The position numbers were made by a program, and so were the translations under genes. A stretch of DNA of 64,000 nt from JAICXG01 sp036494545 (GTDB lineage: Bacteria; Verrucomicrobiota; Verrucomicrobiia; Chthoniobacterales; UBA10450), in contig DASXOB010000016.1 in the NCBI GenBank assembly GCA_036494545.1, positions 248,001 through 312,000 of the forward strand. Reading direction: 5' to 3'. The notes under the pieces were generated by a model. It had not been told where the DNA came from and searched no databases. It was given only the letters and a program-made list of their open reading frames with translations. Shown piece by piece: positions 44,308 to 51,919 of the stretch. Positions within the stretch are counted from its first letter, which is position 1, and the number at the start of each line of letters is the position of its first letter.

Positions 44308-44918
44308 TTCGGGACGCGACAAACGCAGTCCGCATACCAAACAATGCGAATGCTCATAAGTGATTAATCAGCAAGATTTTATGTTTTCAATTAGCCAGGA
44401 CGGGAAAGAGTTTTCGTTGCGGCTGCGGGACGCGGCGGTTTCGGTTTCGAGATTGGCAACCGACAATCTAGGACAACTTTTTCTGTCTTTATCGGCCGGG
44501 CGCGCACGCGACCTGCTGCAAAACATTTATGCACACAACTCTCCCATTCCGTGATTCCGGTAACGTTTTGGATAAGACCGAGCGCGAGTCGGCTTTGCTT
44601 CAATCGAATCCTGCACGCGATGAAATTGAAGCCTGTCTCGCGACGCGCGATCTGCTGCTGCGCGAAGCAGAGAAACACACCGACGAGACAAACCTTCGAC
44701 GCGCAATCTCGGCGAACGAATTCGCCGTCGATTGTCTTCGTCCCGTGCGCTCGCCTTACGAAACGCAGGCCCTGCCAGAAAGCCACGCGCGCGGTGAGCG
44801 TCGACGTTGTCAGGCGGTACGGCGGCGCCTGGCGGAACTAGAGACCTTCTTACGCCGTCGGGCCGCCTGAGGAGAGTTGCCAGGCTCTTTCGTTGGTTCC
44901 ACTTTTGGACCGTCTTTG
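44308..44918. other. Region of low coding confidence
   Basis: About 610 bases separate two minus-strand genes. Only a short plus-strand frame at 44529-44870 is plausible, and a minus frame at 44391-44786 looks composition-driven. I see no RNA gene or mobile element. Confidence 0.4.
44529..44870 (+). CDS. Possible small helical protein
   Basis: A 113-residue frame with an ATG start but no clear ribosome site. Segments such as LLREAEKHTDETNLRRAISA look amphipathic and helical, and the tail is Arg-rich. I recognise no family. It would be convergent to the flavoenzyme gene at 44919. It could equally be a chance frame. Confidence 0.3.
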   Translation: MHTTLPFRDSGNVLDKTERESALLQSNPARDEIEACLATRDLLLREAEKHTDETNLRRAISANEFAVDCLRPVRSPYETQALPESHARGERRRCQAVRRRLAELETFLRRRAA

Positions 44919-46481
44919 CTAACCGGGCTGTTCCGGAGCCAACTCGGGCGCGGCGGAGGCGCGCATGGGTACGAGGCGAATGGCGCTGCCCTGTTGCGTT
45001 TCCCTTTCGCTGCTTTCGGCTTCATGATATTCGGCGTCGCCATTGACTTGCCAGAGATTGTAAAGCGATTCGCCGGCGAGGATATTCTCTACACAAAGCA
45101 TCGCCGTCATCATGGCGTGATCCTGGTTATTGTATTTGTGCATCCCGTTTCGACCAACGAGATGAAGGTTTGGATAATCCCGCTCGAGCGCGCTGCGAAT
45201 CGTGTTGACGTGGCGGGCGTAATCGTCGTCATAAACCGGATAGGCTTTTTTTTGCCTAACGACACAGCCATCAACCACGGCGCCTGATTTGGCGAGCCCG
45301 ATCTGAACCAGTTCGCGTTTCGCCAGCTCAATTAACTCGTGATCGGTCGAATCCCATAGACCATCGCGTTCGAAGCAAAAATATTCCAAGCCGTAACAGG
45401 CTTTGTCCGATTCCGGTACCATCTCCGGAGACCAGGAACGAAAATTCTGAACGCGACCCACCTTTACGCTCGGATCATGGATGTAAATCCAGTTATCCGG
45501 AAAAGCATCCTTCGCCTGAACGACCAGCATGACGGTGAGAAAGTCTCGATATTTCAAAGCCTTCGCCGCCTCCAAGACTCGTCGTGGCACAGCTGGCCGG
45601 AGACTTAGAATCAGCTCGCGCAAAGGCGCCGAAGAAATAACATGCTCGGCTTCGATAGTCCCTTCCGCGCCTACCGAATCGCAAAAGCGAACGCTCCAGC
45701 GTGCTGCAAGCGAGTTGTATTCGCAGCCGATCACTCGGCGGCCCATGAGGATCTCCCCGCCTAACGATTGTATTCTTTCTGCGGCCGCTTCCCACATCAT
45801 CCCGGGGCCTTTTCGTGGATAATGAAAGGAGTTAATCAATGTTTTGATCACATTGCATTTGCCCGACCGGCGCCGAGGGAAAAGCGCATTTCGAATAGCG
45901 CCACCTAACGATAAACCCTTGATTCGCTGCGCGGCCCAGTCGGCCGAGATCTCGCGGCAGTTCATTCCCCAGACCTTTTCGGTATAACTCTGAAAAAAAG
46001 TTTTGAAAAGACGACGACCGAATTGATTACTGACCCATTCCTCAAAATTGCGCGGATTTGCGATGGGAAAGAGGCGCGCCTTTAACCACGAAAGAACGCA
46101 GGCAATGGAGCGCAAGAGGCCGAGCTTGAGCAAGGCCTCGAAAGGCTTCAGCGGATAAGTGAAGAATTTACGATCGTAATAAATGCGTGAGGAGCGTGGG
46201 CGCTCCAGCATGTCGTTAGGCAAAATTTCGTTCCAGAGGTCTTCGATCGCTTTCGACTTGGAGAAAAACCGATGGCCGCCAATATCGAAATGAAAGCCCT
46301 TGTAGCGCGCAGTACGCGAGATGCCGCCAACATAGAGCGGATCTGCTTCGAGAATGACGGCGTCAATCTCGTTCTTCGCCAAGAGATAGCCGGCGGTTAA
46401 TCCAGCCGGTCCGGCACCGATGATGGCGACGGTCGCCTTAACTTCAGGCGACCCAATTCCCTTGGGTAAAATTCCAGACAT
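44919..46481 (-). CDS. FAD-dependent amine-oxidase/UGM-like oxidoreductase
   Basis: 520 residues from ATG 46481. TVAIIGAGPAGLTAGYLLAK is the FAD motif, and GGISRTARYKGFHFDIGGHR with FFSKSKAIEDLW is characteristic of protoporphyrinogen-oxidase-like enzymes related to UDP-galactopyranose mutase that occur beside glycosyltransferases. SYTEKVWGMNCREISADWAA is another conserved block. It probably acts on a sugar or polyprenyl-linked intermediate. Its start lies within the last 38 bases of the mannosyltransferase-like gene, so both are co-expressed. Confidence 0.85.
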   Translation of the reverse strand: MSGILPKGIGSPEVKATVAIIGAGPAGLTAGYLLAKNEIDAVILEADPLYVGGISRTARYKGFHFDIGGHRFFSKSKAIEDLWNEILPNDMLERPRSSRIYYDRKFFTYPLKPFEALLKLGLLRSIACVLSWLKARLFPIANPRNFEEWVSNQFGRRLFKTFFQSYTEKVWGMNCREISADWAAQRIKGLSLGGAIRNALFPRRRSGKCNVIKTLINSFHYPRKGPGMMWEAAAERIQSLGGEILMGRRVIGCEYNSLAARWSVRFCDSVGAEGTIEAEHVISSAPLRELILSLRPAVPRRVLEAAKALKYRDFLTVMLVVQAKDAFPDNWIYIHDPSVKVGRVQNFRSWSPEMVPESDKACYGLEYFCFERDGLWDSTDHELIELAKRELVQIGLAKSGAVVDGCVVRQKKAYPVYDDDYARHVNTIRSALERDYPNLHLVGRNGMHKYNNQDHAMMTAMLCVENILAGESLYNLWQVNGDAEYHEAESSERETQQGSAIRLVPMRASAAPELAPEQPG

Positions 46482-47670
46482 AAAATCCCTGCAGGCCGAG
46501 CCCCGCCGCAAATACCACCGATGCCAAACCCATCGCCAGCGTCCGCACATAAACTGGCGGAAGGCGCAGTTCGCGAAAAAAATGAAGCAGTCCCAGGACG
46601 ATCAAAGCGTGCACGCAAAGATGGTAACGCAGCATGCTCTCCATTTGGACGGAAGCGACCCCGGCGAGGGAGATGTAATAGATGACCGCCGCCGCGCAGT
46701 AAAAACCGAGGCGTCCGCGCCAATCGCTCCGCCAGCGCCAGGCGGCTATCAGCTCGACGAGTGCGATGACGAGAAAAAAAACGCCGGCTAATGCGCTTGT
46801 GAATTGGCTGACGAATATCGTGTTGTCGAGTGGTGGTAACGCAAAGCGGTAGTTTTCGATCCTAAAGGCAGCTAGGTAATCCGGTTCAATTCCCCAACCC
46901 TCGCGCTGCGTGAGCATGTAGAGGTCCCAGCGTCCCCAGTGCAGCTGACAGTAAGCAAAGAAAGCGATTCCCCCCAAGGTCGAGAGCAGCATCACCAGGA
47001 CTGGCGCGCGATAGGGGACAAGCTGATCTCGCCACGCTTTGCTTGGTTGGAACCGGTGGCGGACAAATGCCGTCAGCACGGCGATCACCGCACAAGGCAG
47101 ACCAACGATGCGCGTGGCGGATGCAGTGGAGCCGTGTAATACAGCCATGATACGCGCCACCCTGCTTTCCCCGGTGCTCCAATAAATGAACCCAGTGAGG
47201 GCCATTAGGAAGAGCGATTCAGAATAACCCGCCACCAGATAAAAAGCCGCCGGGTGAACTGCAATGGCCAATGCACCGAAGAGTTGTAAGGGCAAACTGA
47301 GCCTCCAACGTTGGCAAAAGAGAAAAAAGTACGTCCAAAATCCCCATGCTGCGACTTGGGCGACGATTAGCAATGATAAGTAGGTGCCGAGACCAGTGGC
47401 ACGTTTAACCAGACCGCCAAGTAGCGGGTAAGCCGGAAAAAACGCCACGTTTGAGACTTCCATCTCTTTGTGATCGATCGGTGGCACCGTTGTCCCGTAA
47501 CCACGGTCGATAATGTTGGCGAACCAATAGCTGTCGTGTTGGACGAGGCTTAGATACTTCTTGGCCAGCGAGCTTTCGGGGTGAGCAAAGCCGACCACAA
47601 GCGCAACCTGCATCGCGGTCATGAGCAAGCCGAAGGCGAGACAGCAAAGTGGCGAAAATCGGTGAAGCAT
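46444..47670 (-). CDS. PIG-V-like membrane mannosyltransferase
   Basis: 408 residues with about eight membrane helices. LVQHDSYWFANIIDRGYG, VAFFPAYPLLGGLVKRATG and LVAGYSESLFLMALTG match the pattern of GPI mannosyltransferase II (PIG-V, GT76) relatives in bacteria, which use polyprenyl-linked mannose at the outer face of the membrane. The D in QHDSYWF is the expected catalytic-loop acid. No copy of GCCTAACGA lies inside. Confidence 0.82.
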   Translation of the reverse strand: MLHRFSPLCCLAFGLLMTAMQVALVVGFAHPESSLAKKYLSLVQHDSYWFANIIDRGYGTTVPPIDHKEMEVSNVAFFPAYPLLGGLVKRATGLGTYLSLLIVAQVAAWGFWTYFFLFCQRWRLSLPLQLFGALAIAVHPAAFYLVAGYSESLFLMALTGFIYWSTGESRVARIMAVLHGSTASATRIVGLPCAVIAVLTAFVRHRFQPSKAWRDQLVPYRAPVLVMLLSTLGGIAFFAYCQLHWGRWDLYMLTQREGWGIEPDYLAAFRIENYRFALPPLDNTIFVSQFTSALAGVFFLVIALVELIAAWRWRSDWRGRLGFYCAAAVIYYISLAGVASVQMESMLRYHLCVHALIVLGLLHFFRELRLPPVYVRTLAMGLASVVFAAGLGLQGFYVWNFTQGNWVA

Positions 47671-47709
47671 AACGAAACGAGCGGCGAGGAAATATCAAGA
47701 TTGTAGTAA

Positions 47710-47757
47710 TGACAGATACGTTAGCTCCTCTTCGGCAGGAGAAGTTCGCATCTGTCA
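47710..47757. other. Imperfect long hairpin upstream of the mannosyltransferase gene
   Basis: TGACAGAT (47710-47717) pairs with ATCTGTCA (47750-47757), and an inner CTCCT (47725-47729) with AGGAG (47737-47741). It lies 40-87 bases upstream of the start on the minus strand and might be a leader or an operator. Confidence 0.35.
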
Positions 47758-47784
47758 AAGCAGTTGGACGGAGAAACTGTTGAA

Positions 47785-47898
47785 GGCGGTTTTGCCGACA
47801 ACGTCGCCGGACGTGTTGTGGGGTCGCGAACAAACGCGCACGCGCCAGCCCAAGCTCGAGGCTGACGCGGCGACGTTGTCAGGCGGGACGAAGCCGCC
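47785..47898. repeat. Inverted repeat just downstream of the repeat-protein gene
   Basis: GACAACGTCGCCG (47797-47809) is matched inverted by CGGCGACGTTGTC (47868-47880), and the outer GGCGG (47785-47789) by CCGCC (47894-47898). The right arm abuts the stop codon of the minus-strand gene (47898-47900). With a 58-base spacer it is either a terminator-like structure or a small dispersed element. Confidence 0.4.
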
Positions 47899-49334
47899 TA
47901 TGGGTCGAGAACGTAAATCTCCACCAGCGCCACACCGGTGGCGTTGTTCGCGCCACGCACGATGGCTGTGTATGTCCCTGGCTCGAGCGTGGCAATGATG
48001 GCCGACTCTTTGTCGTCAGTTGGCGGAGCGGTGGTCGCGATGATCTGTTGTTCCTGCGCACTGCGCCAGTTATCGTTTTGGTAGATGAGCGAGCCCTGAC
48101 TGTCGTGTAGCTCGAGCACGGGATCGGCTAAAGCTCCCGAAATGCCGGCTGCGCTGAGAGACGGTCCAATTGCGCGCAACATCACTTTTGATGGAACAGT
48201 TCCGCCGACGATGAAGCCACCAATCATGACGTCATCATTGATTCCGACTTCACCACGCGTCGAGATGTTGAGAACGCGAGAATTGCCCGGCGCAAGATCA
48301 TAGAGTTCAACCAACGCGTTACCACCCGAGCCGTCCGAGCTCCTCAAGACCGCAGTGTAAAGGCCGGGCGAGAGAGTGCGCACGATAACAGACTCGAGCG
48401 AATTGGGTGGCTGAAGTCCGTCTGGAACGGTGCCTGGAGGTAGCGAGGTCCAATTGTCGTTCTCCGCGACCAGATTTCCCCTGCTGTCATAAAGTTCGAG
48501 AAGAGGATTACCCAACGGTCGCTTTACCCCTTGAGCTGTAAGCGACGGACCAAGGGCGCGAATGACGACCGACTTGTCGTTGTCGCCCGAGACAATGAAT
48601 CCGCCGATCAGAACGCCATCACCGGATGTCACTTTCACGCGAGTGGAAAGATTCAGGATGTACTTCGGTGGCGGCGTCGATGATGGAGTGGCCGTCGGTG
48701 ATGGAGTGGCCGTCGGTGTAGGTGTTACCGTTGGTGTGCTGGTGGGAGTGGCAGTGGGCGTTGGTGTGCTGGTGGGAGTGGCAGTGGGCGTTGGCGTTAA
48801 TGTCGGGCTGGGTGTAGGCGTTGCAGTCGGCGTCGGGGTCGGCGTTGCGGTTGGACTCGGCGTTGGGGTCGGCGTTGCGGTTGGACTCGGCGTTGGGGTC
48901 GGAGTTGCGGTTGGAGTAGGCGTAGGGGTAATCGTTGGCGTTGGCGTCGCGGTTGGAGTAGGCGTCGGGGTGATAGTAGGAGTAGGCGTGGCAGTTGGAG
49001 TTGGTGTCGGCGTAGGGGTAGAGCCCGGCGGTGGTACAACTACCGAAATTTCGTCGGAGTATGCGCTTTCGTCACCGTTCTCATTGTACGTGGTGACTGC
49101 AAAGTAGTAGCGAGTGTCGATCGTGAGATGCATGATCGTCTTCGACGTTTGATGGTAGGTGTCCAACATCTGGTCATACACGCCACTCTCCGTCCCCCAG
49201 TAGATATTGTAGCCCGCGTTTGTTTCGTTGGAGGCATCCCACGCCAGCGTGATACTATTCATTCCGGCGCGAGCGAGGCCGGCCACGAGAAGATTGGTAA
49301 GCAAAAAAGTGAACTTCAGGAACGGAGACTTCAT
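47898..49334 (-). CDS. Secreted fibronectin-III / Pro-Thr linker repeat protein
   Basis: 478 residues. A signal peptide (LLTNLLVAGLARA) is followed by an FN3-like domain (NSITLAWDASNETNAGYNIY, with TRYYFAVTTYNENG), then a roughly 115-residue linker of alternating Thr-Pro and Ala-Thr-Pro. The C-terminal part has two similar 120-residue units, one starting with ILNLSTRVKVTSGDGVLIGG and the second with VLNISTRGEVGINDDVMIGG; each contains V-I/L-R-A-x-GPSL and D-N-W. Such units recur in secreted Verrucomicrobia proteins. I see no PEP-CTERM, so the exosortase is probably not its sorter. The gene lacks the dispersed motif. Confidence 0.88.
   Translation of the reverse strand: MKSPFLKFTFLLTNLLVAGLARAGMNSITLAWDASNETNAGYNIYWGTESGVYDQMLDTYHQTSKTIMHLTIDTRYYFAVTTYNENGDESAYSDEISVVVPPPGSTPTPTPTPTATPTPTITPTPTPTATPTPTITPTPTPTATPTPTPSPTATPTPTPSPTATPTPTPTATPTPSPTLTPTPTATPTSTPTPTATPTSTPTVTPTPTATPSPTATPSSTPPPKYILNLSTRVKVTSGDGVLIGGFIVSGDNDKSVVIRALGPSLTAQGVKRPLGNPLLELYDSRGNLVAENDNWTSLPPGTVPDGLQPPNSLESVIVRTLSPGLYTAVLRSSDGSGGNALVELYDLAPGNSRVLNISTRGEVGINDDVMIGGFIVGGTVPSKVMLRAIGPSLSAAGISGALADPVLELHDSQGSLIYQNDNWRSAQEQQIIATTAPPTDDKESAIIATLEPGTYTAIVRGANNATGVALVEIYVLDP
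48676..49026. repeat. Tandem-repeat DNA coding for the Pro-Thr linker
   Basis: This GT-rich stretch (plus strand) is made of 6-base-phased repeats. Two perfect 30-base duplications stand out, 48731-48760 with 48761-48790, and 48841-48870 with 48871-48900. As the unit is 10 codons, length changes would keep the frame. Confidence 0.85.
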
Positions 49335-49345
49335 TACAGCTAGAA

Positions 49346-49366
49346 TTATAATTATGGCAATTATAA
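49346..49366. promoter_or_regulatory. AT-rich palindrome before the repeat-protein gene
   Basis: TTATAATT and AATTATAA flank a 5-base spacer (49346-49366), ending 12 bases before the start codon at 49334. On the minus strand it reads with two TATAAT-like hexamers. It might be a -10 region with an overlapping operator; it is the most AT-rich short stretch I noticed in this GC-rich sequence. Confidence 0.35.
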
Positions 49367-49518
49367 GCAGAAGCTATGCCTCTTCTCGGAGAAAACCGCC
49401 CTTCGAGAGCGCCGGAGCGGCAGCTTAGAAAAGATGGAGCTGATTCAGAAAGCGTTCGGCACTTGGAAAGCTGCTCTCATCTTGTTTGTGCCGATAGAAG
49501 TGGCCGAGGCCATCCTGA

Positions 49519-50547
49519 TCAGCACGCAGTCGCAACGTTGCGGAGCAGGTTCGGCCCACGAAAGATAAAGCCACTATAGATCTGAAGAAGCTGGGCTCCG
49601 GCCTCGAACTTTTCGTGGGCCGAGACAGAATCGCTGATTCCCCCGACGGCAATAATCGGCAAATGCGTTCGGCTTCGCATTAGGCGAACAACTGCTGTAG
49701 AACGCGCACGCAAAAGCGTTCCGCTCAGTCCGCCGGTTTCGTCCTTCCCTGTAAGTTTCGCGTGGTCGATCGTGGTGTTGGTAGCGATCACACCCGCGAG
49801 ACCGAAAGTTTCACAGACTTGCGCGATCTCAAGGAGAGATTCGTCCGACAAATCAGGTGCAATCTTTATCAGCAACGGTCGAGAAGAGCTGAGTCGTGCA
49901 TTTTCTTCTGTGATCACGTGCAACAGGTGCTCAAGTGCCTGTTTTTCCTGCAAGGCCCGAAGTTGGGGCGTGTTTGGCGAGCTGATGTTGAGAGCTACGT
50001 AATCGGACAGCGGCGCCAGTTGCCGAAAGCTTTCCCGATAATCGCTGGCGGCTTCATTGAGCGGAACGGTGCGAGACTTCCCGAGGTTTATACCGATTGG
50101 AATCGAGGGCGCGAACCGGCTCCCACGCAAACGGCGCAACCGTTCGGCAACTACGCGCGCGCCTTCGTTGTTGAAGCCCAGCCGGTTGATGAGCACCTCT
50201 TGCGACGGATATCGAAAGATGCGCGGCCTCGGATTTCCTGATTGTGGTTGCGCGGTGACGGTGCCGATCTCGACAAAGCCAAAGCCCATTGCTTCCCAGG
50301 CTGGAATGGCGACGGCGTTTTTGTCGAAGCCGGCGGCAAGCCCAATTGGATTCCGGAATTGCAAACCAAAGAGGGAACGGGGCCGTGGCGGCGGAGCAAA
50401 GGAATGCAAGAGGGTCAGCGCGCCCGGGATCCACGGAGCCAGGTGGAACGAACACATGACAAGGTGATGCGCCGATTCGGGATCAAGCTGGAAAAGAACT
50501 GGCCTAACGAATCGCCGGTAACAATCAATCGTCAGGCGGCGACTCAT
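49519..50547 (-). CDS. pyrD: Dihydroorotate dehydrogenase (quinone), class 2
   Basis: 342 residues, the usual size of membrane-associated class 2 enzymes, which oxidise dihydroorotate with quinone in pyrimidine synthesis. An N-terminal helical extension precedes GFDKNAVAIPAWEAMGFGFV (FMN contacts), VLINRLGFNNEGA and ALNISSPNTPQLR, where the Ser in NISSPNT-type loops is the class 2 catalytic base. IYSGFIFRGPNLL closes the barrel. It overlaps the stop of mnmE by four bases. Confidence 0.95.
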   Translation of the reverse strand: MSRRLTIDCYRRFVRPVLFQLDPESAHHLVMCSFHLAPWIPGALTLLHSFAPPPRPRSLFGLQFRNPIGLAAGFDKNAVAIPAWEAMGFGFVEIGTVTAQPQSGNPRPRIFRYPSQEVLINRLGFNNEGARVVAERLRRLRGSRFAPSIPIGINLGKSRTVPLNEAASDYRESFRQLAPLSDYVALNISSPNTPQLRALQEKQALEHLLHVITEENARLSSSRPLLIKIAPDLSDESLLEIAQVCETFGLAGVIATNTTIDHAKLTGKDETGGLSGTLLRARSTAVVRLMRSRTHLPIIAVGGISDSVSAHEKFEAGAQLLQIYSGFIFRGPNLLRNVATAC

Positions 50548-51884
50548 TTTCCTATGCAGAAATTCGCGAAAAGCGCATCGAGGATCTGTTCGACATTAGC
50601 CTGGCCGATCACCTCGCCGACCGCTTCAAGCGCCCCGCGCAGATCAACTGCAATCAACTCCGGCGCGAGATTCTCGAGCAACGCTCGACGCACTTCATTG
50701 CAGGAAGCAAGCGCCCGGCGCAGACAATCGCGATGACGGACATTAATCGCTACCGCACTCGGGACATCCCAGCGGTGCGCATGGACCTTTGTCAAAATGG
50801 CGTCCCCCAATCCGGTGAGCCCATCCTCCATCGTACAGGAGACTCGAAGTCCTTGGATGGAATGCCAGTCCGGATGCTCGGGCAGATCGCATTTGTTGAG
50901 GAGAAGCAATGCCCGATCGTCACCGGCCCGTGCATCGAAATGAGGCGGCTTCGACGCGTTTGCGTCCACCACGTGCAGGATGAGATCCGCATTGGTGAGC
51001 AAACGTTCGGTGCGGGCGATTCCATCCCTTTCGACCGCGTCGCTCTCGCCGTCGCGCAGACCGGCGGTGTCTGCGAGCCGAAGCGCAATGCCGCGCAAGT
51101 TGATCATTTCTTCGATGGTATCGCGAGTTGTCCCGGGCTGTTCGCTCACGATTGCGCGAGAAAAACCGAGGAGCCGATTGAGGAGACTGGATTTACCGGC
51201 ATTGGTAGCACCGAAAATCACCACTCGAATTCCCTCGCGAAAAATCCGACCTTGATCCGCGGTTGCGAGCAATCGTTCAAGCTCGGCACGGATGGTATCC
51301 AATCGCGCAAGAAACGCCGAACCCACATCCGGCTCGATTCCCTCCTCGGGAAAATCGATATAGGCCTCGAGGTTGGCTACAAGCGATATCAAGGCTTCGC
51401 GCAACGCGGAAATCTTCTCTCCAAGTCGACCCTCGAGCTGCTCCTGGGCCGACCGCAGAGCGAGATCGGTTTGCGCGCGGATGACATCGATGACTGCTTC
51501 AGCCTGAGTGAGATCGAGCTTTCCGTTGAGGAACGCGCGCTCGGTAAACTCTCCACCCCGTGCCGCGCGCGCTCCCGCCCGCAGACACGCTTCGAGAACC
51601 TGGGCAGTGACCAAAACCCCGCCATGACAGCTAATCTCGACCACATCTTCTCCAGTGTAGGTGGCCGGTGCACGATGGACTGCGAGCATGACCTGATCGA
51701 TGACCCGCTCGCCGTTCACGATCTCGCCCAACTGCTGACAGTGCGACTCCGTCTCGGAAGGCTTTCGCTTCCCACGAAAAACGTCATCCGCTACTGCCAC
51801 CGCGTCCGCACCGGAAAGCCTAACGAGTGCAATCGCGCCTTCGCCTGGCGGAGTCGAGACAGCCGCGATCGTGTCGTTAGGCAT
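50544..51884 (-). CDS. mnmE: tRNA modification GTPase MnmE
   Basis: 446 residues. MPNDTIAAVSTPPGEGAIAL is the conserved start, then the helical domain, then the G-domain with GATNAGKSSLLNRLLG (P-loop), DTAGLRD (G3) and NKCDLP (G4), and finally the C-terminal FCIGK, whose Cys is invariant. With MnmG it installs the wobble-uridine modification. The dispersed motif sits directly on the start: codons 2-4 (Pro-Asn-Asp) are the motif at 51874-51882. Confidence 0.96.
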   Translation of the reverse strand: MPNDTIAAVSTPPGEGAIALVRLSGADAVAVADDVFRGKRKPSETESHCQQLGEIVNGERVIDQVMLAVHRAPATYTGEDVVEISCHGGVLVTAQVLEACLRAGARAARGGEFTERAFLNGKLDLTQAEAVIDVIRAQTDLALRSAQEQLEGRLGEKISALREALISLVANLEAYIDFPEEGIEPDVGSAFLARLDTIRAELERLLATADQGRIFREGIRVVIFGATNAGKSSLLNRLLGFSRAIVSEQPGTTRDTIEEMINLRGIALRLADTAGLRDGESDAVERDGIARTERLLTNADLILHVVDANASKPPHFDARAGDDRALLLLNKCDLPEHPDWHSIQGLRVSCTMEDGLTGLGDAILTKVHAHRWDVPSAVAINVRHRDCLRRALASCNEVRRALLENLAPELIAVDLRGALEAVGEVIGQANVEQILDALFANFCIGK

Positions 51885-51919
51885 ACCGTATCGGAGCCAT
51901 GCCCCGGGATTACTGTCAA

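Noticed and set aside
44391..44786. A 131-residue minus-strand frame
   Set aside because: No signal, motif or conserved start; its overlap with another doubtful frame suggests both may be chance.
44802..47886. An identical 16-mer CGACGTTGTCAGGCGG at 44802 and 47871
   Set aside because: About one chance 16-base match is expected somewhere in 64 kb over both strands, and the flanks diverge quickly, so it is not evidence of a repeat family.
48676..49026. Regular repeats resembling a CRISPR array
   Set aside because: The units are contiguous, GT-rich and in frame with a Pro-Thr linker; there are no unique spacers of constant length and no cas genes.
47898..49334. Secreted repeat protein as an exosortase substrate
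   Set aside because: Its C-terminus ends in a beta-rich domain (VEIYVLDP) with no PEP motif, membrane helix or basic tail.
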